From: Corylus avellana
Taxonomy: Eukaryota; Streptophyta; Magnoliopsida; Fagales; Betulaceae
Reading direction: 5' to 3'
Assembly: GCF_901000735.1 (NCBI RefSeq)
Contig: NC_081543.1
Span: 8,849,921-8,913,920 of the forward strand
DNA length: 64,000 nucleotides
The notes beneath the pieces are model-generated. The model was not told the origin of the DNA and ran no database searches. It saw nothing but the letters and a program-made list of their open reading frames with translations. This document shows positions 23,301-34,472 of this stretch, piece after piece. A program made the position numbers and the translations under genes. Position 1 is the first letter of the stretch. Every line of letters begins with the position of its first letter.

Positions 23301-23963
23301 GGAAACCGCCAGACAGAAGAGATTACACGAACAGACGTGGAAATCTAGTGCTTTGAACTCCCATGAATTCAGGTCGAATTTCATTAAAGAATCAACAAGA
23401 ACTGAAGACAAACCGGCCGAATTCACGAAGCTCGAAAAATGAAAACAAGATTAATTCAAGGGACATAAAGAAAAGAAAACATAATCCAGGAAAAGTGGGG
23501 GATGGTTTCTAAGACAGGTGCAAGCAAGCACTGATTTCTATAGGAGAAGCATTACATTTATGATTTATGGATTAAGGAATATTTTTTCTGTAATAAGAAA
23601 TTGACTATGGTTGTCTTTTTTTGTGTGGGTTTCGGTGGTCGGTAGTTTGAAAAAGTTCATGCTGTCAACAGCCAATGGCCATGCTGCATGGACCTTGACA
23701 CCTGACGGGACGGTGCGGACGGTTTAGGGTCCCACTTCGTTTCAACCCATATGGACCATGTTGTGCTGTTCAAATCTGTCCGTTGGATCAAGAACCATGC
23801 CGCATGTCATAAATCTCAGCCCCTTGGACTGATATGAACAAGTATGTCGGCCTGCTTCCGTGTGAGTCTAAAAAAGAATAAAGTCCCACGTTATAGATAT
23901 GCAACAAGTATAAATGATTAATATAGTATTGTTGGTTCAAACTTCAAACTCATGAGCTTAAAT

Positions 23964-24116
23964 TTTTAAGTTGTGTGATGTCTTAACATACTATTAGGAG
24001 TGAAAATGTAAGCCAATAATAACCGCATGTGTATATGTAGATCACATATGCATACGGTTATTATTGGCTTACATTTTCACTCCTAATAGTATGTTAAGAC
24101 ATCACACAACTTAAAA
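23964..24116. repeat. Perfect 62-bp inverted repeat with 29-bp spacer
   Basis: Bases 23964-24025 are the exact reverse complement of 24055-24116. The spacer can pair further (CATGTG with CACATATG). The left flank continues into a dispersed family (phrases like GGTTGTGTAATGTCTCAATA at about 37610), so one arm is old repeat sequence and the other a fresh inverted copy. A read-through transcript would fold into a long, perfectly paired hairpin. Confidence 0.95.
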
Positions 24117-24272
24117 TATATATATATATATATATAAGTTTCAAATTTAAGGGTTGAACCATATATTTCTCTTGTTTAGAAGTTCGTTATTAATGAAAGT
24201 TATTATTTGTCATATTTTACTTATAATACAATTATCGTTATATTTAACATTAATTGATTCATGATTTGTACT

Positions 24273-24868
24273 TAGGGGTGTAAACGAGCTGAGCTTAAGC
24301 TAGCTTCTCTTGTTTAGGCTCGGCTTGTTTAAATTTTACTCGAGCTCGAGCCGAGCTTAAGGAGAAGCCAAAAAATCGAGCTCAAGCTCAAACTCATAAT
24401 AAGTCAAGCCGACCCGATCTAGTTCATGAGTTGGCTCTTATATTTAATTTATTAATTTATTTTTTATTGTAAATTTAAACTTCAAGTACTCTTAAACAGC
24501 TCAAGAAGCTAGCTTGCATATGAGCATTTACTTAGTCTGTTTGGCGGAGTATAGAGCCCGAGTCAATAGGACTCAATACAGTAAGGCACTTGGTTTCGAA
24601 GAAAGAGGATATGCATAATTTTATAATAAAATGATGCTATTAGAAAAAAAGAAAAAGAAAAATCATCAATTTTTAATATTAATATGAAGAATTATGTGAA
24701 TAACTACCAATTCGAGCTTTATACGAGGTTAGCTGAGTCGAGCCGAGCTAGCTTCATTTAATATTCGAGCTAGGATTCGTGTTCACAAAACGCTTCATTT
24801 AATATTCGAGTCGAGCACGAGCCGAGCCCAAGCTCGCTCGCGAGCGGCTTGCTCTCTTAACAACCCTA
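24273..24868. mobile_element. hAT-like non-autonomous element with GAGCTCGAGC repeats
   Basis: 596 bp. It starts TAGGGGTGTAAACGAGC and, reading in from the right, TAGGGTTGTTAAGAGAGC. An exact 8-bp duplication TTTGTACT flanks it (24265-24272 and 24869-24876), as for hAT. Subterminal zones are dense in CGAGC/GCTCG (CGAGCTCGAGCCGAGC and variants), a likely transposase-binding array. No coding sequence. Confidence 0.85.
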
Positions 24869-24924
24869 TTTGTACTTATAGGGATGTTAATTTGGATTCA
24901 TTGTGTGCTTTAAATTCGTTGCTA

Positions 24925-26229
24925 TTAACATCCACTTATAAATGTGTTACATGCAATGGGTCGCAAGTTAGAATTTGGAAGGATAAATGGCTGCCCCGTC
25001 CCTCGACCTTTATGGTGCAATCGAGGTCAATTCTTTTGGACCCAAACACAACTGTGAAGGAGCTCATTGATGACAACACAAAATGGTGGAAGCCCCCCTT
25101 GCTGGAAAATTTATTTATCAAGGAGGATGTTCAACTCATTTTGTCTATGCCGGTTAGGGTCTCTTCGCAGGATGATGTGTGTATTTGGAGGGGAACAAAT
25201 AATGGACTCTTCTAAGTGAAGAGTGCTTACTACATTCAAAGGGAGATGGAAGCATTAGGGGAAGCCGAGAGTTCTTCTAAAAGGGGGAAAAGCACAGTAT
25301 GGAAACATCTGTGGGGTTTGAGAATTCCCAATGTAGAGAAGAATTTTCTCTGGCAAAAGTTTACCCACCCGTAAGAACTTGTACCGGCGGAAGATTATCG
25401 AAGACCCCTTGTGTCCTATTTGTGGTCTGGATGATGAAATTGCTCATCACATTCTCTGGCAGTGTCCTTCTGCTAGGGATGTGTGGTGTGCAAGCACTAA
25501 GAAATTGCAAAATAGTTCTTACTTTGGGATGGAATTCCTACAACTTGTTGAAGCTGTTTTTGAAAAATGTTCTATGGAGGAGATAATACAGTTTGTAGGA
25601 ATTGCTAGGAGAATCTGGTTGAGGCGTAATGAAGTGGTGCATGGGGGTGCTTTTTTACATCCCAGTATATAAGGCCATTGAAGACTTCACTCTGGCGATG
25701 GGGTAGAATACTACGCAAGCCGAGGAAACATAGGTGGATTGCTCCCCTGGCAGGGTGGTTGAAGGTGAATTGTGACGCATCGGTGGGAAAGGCTAAAGGA
25801 TGGCTGGGATATGGGGCATTGGTGCGTGATGATAAGGGGATGGTGATGGCGGCACAATGTAAAACACTATTGGGTAACCTTGATCCAATGCTAGCTAAAG
25901 TTGGAGCGGTTTTAATGGCCATCCAATTGTGTAAGACGTTGGGCTTCCATTCGGTGCACTTTGAAGGTGACTCACAAGTTGTGGTGGAGGGGGTCAATTC
26001 AATGGAGAGCGATTGGAGTAGGAAGGGATTAATGGTGGAGGATATTAAACATGAGCTCAAAGGTTTTCGTCAATGGCGGATGTCTTTTGTTCGTAGGGAA
26101 GGGAACCAAGCTGCACATGCTCTTTCTAAAATAGCCACAATGACGGAGGTAAACCAGATTTGGACTAATAAGTCTCCTAATTGTATTCAAGAAAGTATTC
26201 TGATGGAACATCATGCTCTATCTTCTTGA
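24925..26229 (+). pseudogene. Decayed LINE ORF2 3' part: zinc-binding RT tail and RNase H
   Basis: The reading starts in the region just before the zf-RVT domain (QVRIWKDKWLPRP), is stopped by TAA around 25213, and shifts frame near 25370. It then continues with the zf-RVT domain (RKIIEDPLCPICG, HHILWQCPSARDVW) and a type-I RNase H domain (LKVNCDASVG, HFEGDSQ, REGNQAAHALSK) to a TGA at 26227. The RNase H position normally Glu (AE) reads AK, so a catalytic residue is lost. It is a 5'-truncated plant L1-type copy. An A-rich tail is present near 26258-26275. The same protein end, diverged, occurs at 53490-53650. Confidence 0.85.
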
Positions 26230-26295
26230 TATTTATCTAATGAGAATGAGTTGATTATCTTTAAAAAATAAATAAATGTGATACATTTAGACTTA

Positions 26296-27017
26296 GGTCC
26301 CGTTTGGTTTGTAGAATAGACTCTTGGAGTAGAATAGTTATTTCTACGGAATAAGCATTCTTTTGTTTGGTAAGGGTCTATTTATAGGAATAGTTATTTA
26401 CATGGGAATGACTAATCCCTTACACAAATGAATAGTTATTCCTCTAAAAAATGAGAGGAATGTTTATTTCCTAAATATAATACATTTTATCCTCAAAGGG
26501 TAGCTCAATCGATAGTGGACCACGCCTCATGAAGCGGAGGTTACTAGTTCGAATCCTCCTTCTCCCTTCCCTTGTGTGAACATGTCAAAAAAAAAAACAA
26601 AAAATGTAATACATTTTCTATAAATACCCATTTTATTTTATTTTAAATTTTTTAAAAAAGTACTTTAAAATAAATAAATAAAGTGGGTGCCCGCACCACC
26701 TCAATGGGTGGTTGGCCACCCACAAAAAAGGCTGGGGGTGGCTGCACCACCCCCAGACGTCTCGGGGGACCCCTGACACCCTTAGCCACCCCATATTTGT
26801 TTCAAGGGTGGCCACGGCCACCACCGATTTATTTGTTGTTTGTTTTAATATGAGTTAAAAAAAAATGGGGTTTTTAGTAATTTTGATTCAATTCAAGTTA
26901 AAGTATGTGTGTTGTTATCAAACTAAAGAATGACTATTTCATTCCACTTTCCTCTATTCCCAATAACAACTATTCCATTTTCTAATGGAATACGCATTTC
27001 ACGAACTAAACGAGCCC
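26296..27017. mobile_element. PIF/Harbinger-like non-autonomous element
   Basis: Ends GGTCCCGTTTGGTTTG and, from the right, GGGCTCGTTTAGTTCG. The 3-bp duplication TTA flanks it on both sides (26293-26295 and 27018-27020), the Harbinger signature. The subterminal parts (GAATAGTTATT, AATAACTATTC) are also inverted. A SINE sits inside it, and a CCACCC-rich block lies at 26690-26825. 722 bp including the SINE. Confidence 0.75.
26489..26606 (+). mobile_element. tRNA-derived SINE with 11-bp target duplication
   Basis: The head reads GGTAGCTCAATCGATAGT (box A-like) and AGTTCGAATCC (box B-like), followed by a C/T-rich part and an A-rich tail. The exact duplication TAATACATTTT is at 26478-26488 and 26607-26617. 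It interrupts the Harbinger-like element, so it is younger. Confidence 0.88.
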
Positions 27018-27020
27018 TTA

Positions 27021-27041
27021 ATTTATGTTTTGAATTTTGGA

Positions 27042-27082
<41 letters not shown>

Positions 27083-28531
27083 GGATTTGTACTTTAATGG
27101 CAAAATGATTAGCAAGTGTGATATGAATAATAATGTTCAACTATAAGTAATGCCTTTTTGTATTTACTAGCAGCATAAATTAAAACTCCAAGGCCCAAAT
27201 GCTCATTATCTTATATGCAGATAGCGAATAATAACCGCAATAAATGCGCAGATGCGAATAGTAATTGCAACATGCGGATACCTAAAAGTGATAACCGCAG
27301 TATGCAAATGCGGATATTGCTAATAACTGCATCTGTATATGCATTTTCACCATTATATGCTATATTATGAGCTCACTAAAAGACTCCACAAAGTATCAAT
27401 CTCTTTAAAACTTATTTCGTCTCACCCTTTTTTTTTTCTTTTTTTTTTAATGATTAATGCTATTTTTTTAATATTTTTATTCTTTTTTAATCATTTCAAA
27501 GTTGAAGTACCTTTTAAAATCACCATTGAATTAGAATTGATCTTAGATTTTGATCCAATTGTGCTTTTAAAAGTTGCATCAAACTTTAAGAGGATAAAAA
27601 ATATTAAAATGATGATATCATATACCGAGAAGTATACACATCCCCTTAAACTACTACCCAATTGTCAATACTCTCAAAAATACCAATTGTGTCAATGTCC
27701 CCCAAGGCCAACAAAAAGACAAAAATAATCATTAAAGATTTTCAATAAAATAAAAATATCCTTACAAATTCGAATAAAATACTGAAAACTTTTAAAAATA
27801 TGTTAAAAAAGGTTAAAAAACAACCTCTTGGTTTTTCATTTTATTTTTCTTTTTTGTTAACTTTTTTATATTTTTAGATTTTGTAGTTTTTTAATAATTT
27901 TATGAAGGGTGTTTTTGTTATTGGGGACATTAACATAATTGTTAGTTTGAGAGAATAGTTTGAGAAAGTAAAAAATATGTGTGCTTTCCCCTTTCTGTTT
28001 GTCTCGAAATAATTGAATAATTTTTTATATTATCTTTTGTAATCTATTTATTATTTAAGAAATTTTTAGAAGAGTTTTTTATTCAACAAAATATGTATTA
28101 TTTATGAATTTTAGATACCTTAGGGATAGAATGAGTGTTTGTTTAAGTAGTAACTAAATCCACCGAATAATGGAGTCCATTCAACTTGTGGCTAGAATGA
28201 ACTAACAAGCATCGATAAAGAATAATTATATATCATACTACTATCATATTATTATTTACTAAGCTAACGTCCCACTGCCAATTTATTATTAATTTTTTCT
28301 TTTCTTTTAATAGGGGCTAATCGATGGGTGGATTGGCCACACATCAACATAGTAATATAATTGTATAATATATTGAGATCACTTAGCCAAAAATTTATAA
28401 AAATGTCAATCATTCATGTGTAATGAATGGCTTGAAAATGTTTTCAAATGGTAACTACACCTTATAAAGCGGAAGTCAGTAGTTCGATTTTTTCTCCCCT
28501 CTTTTTCTCCCTAGAAATGCTAGAATTTAAT
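27021..28531. other. AT-rich stretch without genes
   Basis: Contains a long TA microsatellite (27045-27079), a block of GCGGAT/ATCCGC-type phrases (27220-27340) related to the repeats near 5400 and 39000, and a possible SINE remnant around 28450-28510 (AGTAGTTCGAT). A 129-residue open frame at 27339-27728 is low-complexity (FFFLFF...) and is not believed. Confidence 0.4.
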
Positions 28532-28673
28532 AAAACCCCCACATTTTGCCCATCAAAATCCTAAGTGGCAAAGTGCACATGGCTCAAATTGATGTAAAAT
28601 GGCACATGACTCAAGTTGATGGCAAAAGGCACTTTGCCACCTAGGCTTTTGATGGGCAAAATGTGGGGGTTTT
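28532..28673. repeat. Inverted repeat, 27-bp perfect core
   Basis: 28532-28558 is the exact reverse complement of 28647-28673 (ACCCCCACATTTTGCCCATC). Pairing extends inward through CCTAAGTGGCAAAGTGC with one mismatch. Likely a MITE or foldback. Confidence 0.8.
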
Positions 28674-28680
28674 TATGGAA

Positions 28681-28839
28681 AATGCTTTCTTGCATTCTAC
28701 CCACCATCTCCCCACCATCTTTTCTTTTTTCTTTTTTCTTTTTTCTTTTTTCTTTTTTTTTTTAAATTGAAAAAAAAAAAAATCAAAATGCAAGTGAAGA
28801 GCTAGTGAGTAGATGGTGGGTAGAATGCATTGTAGCATT
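28681..28839. repeat. MITE-like inverted repeat
   Basis: 29-bp arms: 28681-28709 and 28811-28839 pair with few mismatches (GCATTCTACCCACCATCT). The centre is a TTTTC-type low-complexity run. It lies directly next to the previous inverted repeat. Confidence 0.75.
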
Positions 28840-28858
28840 CCTCAGGGTTTTCTTAGAT

Positions 28859-29684
28859 GAGAAATGTTTGGTTGCATTAAAAAGTCAATCTTCTGGCTAT
28901 TTTAATCCTAAGTGGCATGACCATTTTAATTTTTTATTGTTTAAAATCTTTTAATTTTAAAATCAAAATTAAAATGATAACAAATTAATAAATAAAAAGG
29001 GGTGGTGGCCGGCCACCCCAGTTGAGCCTTGGGGGTGGTTTGGCCACCCCCCCAAGCCCCAAGGGTCAAAAAGAAAAAAAAAAAAAAATTATGAGTTTTG
29101 TGGGTTTGACCTGAACCACCCCAGGGGCTACTGGCATTGCCACCCCCCAGCGACGGCGTAGGGGTGGTTGAATACTCCCGGCCCTCGGGGTGGATCGGGC
29201 CACCCCCCAAAGGCTGGGGTCCCACCAAAAAAAAAATTAATGGTTTATGGGTCTTCGGGGGTCGAACCAACCCCCCAAAGGACCATGGGGGTGGCTTCAA
29301 CCACTCCCAAGTGGTCGGTGGGGGTGGTCGAAGCCACTCCATGATCCTTAGGGGTGGATCGACCACCCGCAAGCGCCAAACCCACCAAACCTATAATTTT
29401 TTTTTTTTTTGGCCCTTTGGGGTGGTCAAACACCTCTGGGGTACAAGGAAGCCACCCCAGTGCTGGTGGGGGTGGTCGAAGCCACCCCCAACTGGCCCTT
29501 GGGGGTGGTTCAACCACCCCAAGGCTCAACTGGGGTGGTTGGCCACACCCCAACCACCCCTTTCTCTGTCTTTTTTTTTTTTTTTTAAAATCAAATGATT
29601 TTAAAAAAATAAAAATTTAAAATGGGGCCATGTAGGATTTATATGGTCTAAATATGGACTTTTTAATAAAACAAAGCATTTCTC
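28859..29684. mobile_element. Mutator-like foldback element with CCACCCC-rich core
   Basis: 826 bp. Ends are GAGAAATGTTTGGTTGCATT and, from the right, GAGAAATGCTTTGTTTTATT. Arms of roughly 200 bp pair, including CCCCAGTTGAGCCTTGGGG. Flanking 9-mers TTCTTAGAT and TTATTAGAT differ at one place, fitting a Mutator target duplication. Open frames on both strands of the GC-rich core come from GGTGG/CCACC repetition and are not coding. Confidence 0.75.
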
Positions 29685-29693
29685 TTATTAGAT

Positions 29694-30414
29694 TCTAGCA
29701 TATCTCTTTACTCCTCTTATGTGAAAAGAAAAAAAAAATTGGTTTGAGTCCAACCACCTCTTCACCTTAAGAGTTGATTGGCCAACCTCGTAAGCGGATT
29801 GGAGGTAGCCAAGCTAAACCATCCAAAAAAGCTAGGTTAAGTTTAACTTAACTCATTTAATTGATTCTAATTCGTTAATTTTACGTTAAGTTCATATCAA
29901 GTTTGTAGGTCGTGTAAAATATTGTTAACTCTACTCAATACTTGCCCTACTTGGAACTTGGAAGGCAAACATTCATGGTTTTTCACTTGTTTCTGGATTT
30001 GAACTCGTTCGGATATTCATGGCTTTCACTTGTTTCCGGAGTTTAATTTGTTTTGGCATTCATGTGAAAGTCCTCTGCTTTTGCTATTAATTAAAAAATA
30101 AAAAAATTCTCATTGCTCGATGATACTAAGAGAAGATCATTTAACAATATATACATAAATGACAAACAGAAAGTTGATTTGATTCATTATTCCCAATTTT
30201 ATTAACATCTAATCCCCCCACATTTGGGCTCGTTTGCTAATATTTTTTAGGATTAGTATTATTATTATTTTTAGTAATAAAACAAAATATTAACAAACAA
30301 TTTAATACATAAAATACTTATAAAACACTAAAAATCACTTTTACATTTATTTCACATAATAACTAAAAAGTTAAAAACACAATTTAAAAAGCATTACCAA
30401 ACAAGAAGTCTTTT
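29694..30414. other. Intergenic, downstream of the aquaporin gene
   Basis: No gene seen. AT-rich, with short poly-A and TTATTATTATT tracts. The last part probably holds the aquaporin 3' UTR. Confidence 0.4.
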
Positions 30415-32264
30415 TTAAGCATAGTCTTGAGAGGGTGGGAGAGGTGCATAGGAGGCAATAAAAATGTCTCCATATACCAGGCCAGCCAACCCTCCCCCAA
30501 CAAGGGGACCAACCCAGTAGATCCAATTTCCGGAGAAGTCTCCGGTTACGACGGCTGGGCCGAATGACCGGGCCGGGTTCATCGACCCGCCGCTAAATGG
30601 GCCAGCAGCCAGGATGTTGGCCCCCACAATGAACCCAATTGCAATAGGTGCAACTATACCGATGGAGCCCTTTTTGGGGTCAGCTGCCGTGGCATAGACG
30701 GTGTAGACAAGTGCAAAGGTTATGACAATCTCCATCACCACGCCTTCAACTGCACTCATTCCTGAAGCAACTCCATGTGTTGGGACGCTCTGCCAAATTC
30801 AAAGGTCACAAGCTGGCTTAGGCTTACCATAATTTGAAATTTAACCAACAAAAAAGATTTATCAACCATTTTTTTTTGTGAGTAATTATTAACCATTTAT
30901 TAAATATAAACATTAAGAGTCAATTCGTTCTTTTTGGCTTTCAAAAAGTAATTTTTAGGTGGAGACTGAAGAACTAACATAAAATGATTTTTTTTTTTTT
31001 TTTTAAAAAAAAAAACATTTTATCTCTATTATTTGACAAAAATTAAGTTTCTATTTTTTAATGTGTTTTTTTTTTGGGATGGGGTTTATTTGAAAATCAA
31101 ATTTAATCTTTACGTTTTCATGTGATTTCAATTTAGTTCTTAGGTTTTTAATTAGGTCTCTAGGTTTTCTTTTGGTTTCAAATAAGTCTCTCCGTCAACT
31201 ACCCATTGTCCAATTAGTTAACTGTCAGACCAATCAGTTAATGTAACGTGACTTTTATTTGATATGTTAAGTGTTAACTATACGTGTCAAGTGGAACAAA
31301 TACTTTAAATTATAAATATACCCTAAAATATTAAAAACAAATTTTTTATTTATGGTATATTTGTAATTTAAAGTGTTTGTGTCATGTGACATGTATAGTT
31401 GCCTCTTAAGGTGTCCAACGAGAGCCAAGTGACATTAATTGATTGGTTTAACGTGATATATTGTTAATTAATTGGATAGTAAGTGAACAGAGAGATGTAT
31501 TCAAAATCAAATGAAAACTTAAGGATCTAATTGTTGAAATTGAAAATTTAGGGATCGAATTGAAATTGCACAAAAATCAGAGGATTCAATTTGATTTTTT
31601 TTTTTCCATTTTTGTTTTTTATTTGAAAAAATTTAATGATAATGATATAACATAAAAAAGATAACGTTTGTATTTTGTGTTATTTGTTTTAAAAAAAAAA
31701 AAACATAAACAAACAAACAAAGAGTTTAACAGACAGATAATTATTTGTAATAAAATATTATAATTTTGCCAAGAAATGTACCTCGCCATTAGTGACGAAT
31801 TGAAGGAGGAGGCAAGCAACAATGGAGCCTAGGCATTGAGCAATCCAATAAAAAAAGCCAGTTAGGATGGTTATGTTGCCTCCCACGGCCAATCCAAATG
31901 TGACAGCTGGATTCAAATGGCCACCGGAGATGTTGGCCGCAATGGACACCCCCACAAAGAGTGCAAATGCATGGGCCACCGCCACCGCTACAAGGCCTGA
32001 GGGGTCCAACGCTGCATCCGATGTGAGCTTATCTACACGTACAGATCCAAGATAAGATTCCCGAGTTATCATTCTCATCCCCTTTTTGTTTTTTAGCATT
32101 TATTTTGAATTTTCTTATTTTCCGTAAATTCTCAATTCTCAATATATACACAACCTTTTACGTGTTTTAATTATTACGTGCATGTCATGACACAATTAAT
32201 TTCTGGACATATTTTCTCTTATTTATATTTATAAATTTATCATGTGTCTCTCATGCTAAATAAC

Positions 32265-32304
<40 letters not shown>

Positions 32305-32809
32305 CTCAAGTGATAATATTACAGATGAGGAATGCTATCGCTCTTCTTAATACTACGTGGATATCATTTTCTAAAAAAAAAACAAAAAAAAAGCTTACCC
32401 TACTAGTATCTGATCATATATATATATATATTTTTAAATAATATCTACCTAAAATTTAAATAACACTATTATAAGAACATGCACTAAAAGAAAAAGCTTA
32501 CCCTGCTAGTATCTGATCATATATATATATTTTTAAATAATATCTACCTAAAATTTAGAGAACACTATTATAAGAAGATGCACTAAAAGAAACGGTAACA
32601 TTTCTCGTCAGGGACTGAGTTTGAAAACTATTTTCCGACCGGATTTGGTAGAAATTTGTGCCATGTTTTACGCACTACTTACCGTAAGCAATGGCGGAAC
32701 CGACGCCTGCAAAGACGAAAAGAAGGGTGGCAATAAACTCAGACAAATAAGCCTTGAGAGACCCAACACTGAAAGACTCCCCAAAACGACCAAAAGCTAA
32801 CTTCACCAT
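30415..32809 (-). CDS. TIP2: Tonoplast intrinsic protein, TIP2 subgroup aquaporin
   Basis: Three exons on the minus strand: 32683-32809, 31782-32032 and 30415-30789. They join to 250 residues, the normal length for the family. It is a six-helix vacuolar-membrane channel for water, and TIP2 members also carry ammonia. Both pore motifs are intact: NPAVT (83-85) and NPARS (197-199). His63 in helix 2 and Arg200 after the second NPA fit the TIP2 selectivity filter. The start [25 protein letters not shown] and the ending ASYAPLPPS are closest, from memory, to TIP2;2. Splice sites are canonical (TACG|GTAAGT; GTAG|ATAAGC; GAG|GTACAT; GCAG|AGCGTC). A CA-TA-GA compound microsatellite begins 34 bp upstream of the ATG. 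Confidence 0.95.
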
Positions 32810-32843
32810 TTCGCTCAAACAGAGACTGCTTAGTTATCTCAAT

Positions 32844-32912
<69 letters not shown>
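32844..32912. repeat. Compound microsatellite (CA)n(TA)n(GA)n at the aquaporin 5' end
   Basis: Three dinucleotide runs follow each other in the 5' UTR or core promoter of the TIP2 gene. On the gene's strand they read TC, TA, TG. Confidence 0.9.
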
Positions 32913-32916
<4 letters not shown>

Positions 32917-33267
32917 TGAAGAAAGGGCCATGGCCGGCACCGACCATGGGACCGGATGAATGGATGGGCGTGGTGCGATTGGGTTTTAGTGGCGCTGCCA
33001 ACTGCCTTGTTTTGATAAACTATAGGCATTATGAGCGTAAGACAACCGACTTAACTTGTAATTAATGCCCACACAACAATTTAATAACAGCAGGGAGATA
33101 AGCATGTTCTTGTAGAATATTACCTAACATTCATTTAAGATGGATTGACATTAATTTTTAATTTTTAATTTCTAGAAATACAAAGAAAATGGCTATTGGG
33201 TTTGGGGGGGTGGGGGGAAGCGGAGTGACATTAATTAAAGATGGAATTCTGATATCTTTTTGTAAAA

Positions 33268-33447
33268 GAGTAATGATACATATTTACCTCATATCTTACT
33301 CTTATGTTATTAGGCCGGTTTGACAATGTCAAACTGCCTTTAAATCAACTTTTATTAAAAAATAAAATAAATTAAGAGATGATAAACATTGCTATATCAA
33401 CCCGGTAGTATAAGAATGTGATAAAAGATAAGTGTTTAGAATTACTC
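33268..33447. repeat. MITE (GAGTAAT family)
   Basis: Inverted ends GAGTAATGATACATATTTA and GAGTAATTCTAAACACTTA. The arms pair over about 60 bp. Upstream of the aquaporin gene. Confidence 0.75.
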
Positions 33448-33458
33448 TTTTCTGAAAT

Positions 33459-33616
33459 GAGTAATTTTAAACACTCAACTCTCATTCCACTTAGTTGATG
33501 TGACGTGTCTATCAGTTCTTGAAATTTTTTTCTTTTTTAATAACAGCTGATAGGCACTTTCACATTAGCCTAGTGCAATGAGAGTGATGGAAATTGAGTA
33601 TATAATAGCACTACTC
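33459..33616. repeat. MITE (GAGTAAT family)
   Basis: Inverted ends GAGTAATTTTAAACACTCA and GAGTAGTGCTATTATATAC. It lies 11 bp from the previous copy, so it was probably inserted in or beside it. Confidence 0.7.
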
Positions 33617-33843
33617 TTCCCAAATACGATCCTCTTTATTTCAAATAAAATGGAGATGAGTCATTTCATGATTAGTATTAGATTTAACATATGTAATAGT
33701 ATATATGTTGATATATGTTAGCATGTCATTGGAACCATATATATCATAAGATGCAAGCAAAAAAAAAATCTTAAAGATAACATTACAATAAAATTTGGCT
33801 GGGCTTCAAACTTCTCTAAGAAAATTATTTAGAACTATATAAT

Positions 33844-34436
33844 TGTTGGGTAATGGATTGGCCACGAAACCACAACGGGATTACTTGCCTCATACAAACC
33901 CATCGATAAAAGGCCCAAGCCCAAGTTGTACCGGCCTGTCGAGGGTAAAACGGGAAATAACTATTACAAGAAGGGAAGCCACGTTCATTGAGAACGTGGT
34001 TTAGCTTATGGCACCAAACCGAGCCACGTGTAAGCACGCTTGAGCTAAGAGCGCCATGCACGTTCTGCACGAACGTGACCGAGCCACCAATAGACTCCAT
34101 GATCCCATGATCAAGAGTAACCCACGATCCCATGATCCACCCCTCTAGCATTGCGCACAGTAGATCCTTGGGAACATGGGGCCGAGAATTCAGGGATGAT
34201 AACCGCAATCGATGCCTATAAAAGAGAAGTTCCAACCAGGTCTTTGGTTAATCACACTCAAGCTATCTTGCTCTCAAAAACTCTGTGAGATCCTCAACTG
34301 ACTTAGGCATCAGAGGTATCTCCCGTCGACACCTCTCGGCAAGCTCTTATCCTACGTGTCTTATTTTGCAAACTAGCATCACTCGAATTGCCGAATCATA
34401 CCTCTCGGAAAACTGTCTCCCAAGCTAAACCTTCAA
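33844..34436 (+). mobile_element. Ty3-gypsy LTR (probable)
   Basis: Begins TGTTGGGTAATGG and contains the phrase GATCCTCAACTGACTTAGGC and CACCTCTCGGCAAGC, typical of the end of certain plant gypsy LTRs. A gag-like frame follows. The 3' boundary and primer-binding site are not clear. Confidence 0.45.
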
Positions 34437-34472
34437 GCTGAACAACTGGGAACCTCTGTCAATCCGAATGGC

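Noticed and set aside
23964..24116. A microRNA precursor
   Set aside because: The arms are perfectly paired over 62 bp, unlike miRNA foldbacks with mismatches, and belong to a dispersed repeat. An siRNA hairpin is possible but unproven.
26495..26560. A functional tRNA gene at the SINE head (also at 9385 and 44603)
   Set aside because: Box A and box B are recognisable, but the acceptor stem does not pair and a poly-A tail with target duplications follows.
27339..27728. A 129-residue membrane protein
   Set aside because: F/L-rich run from poly-T sequence; no start context, no homologous feature, no neighbouring exons.
28941..29620. Proline/tryptophan/glycine-rich proteins on both strands
   Set aside because: Low-complexity translation of a CCACCCC repeat inside a foldback element.
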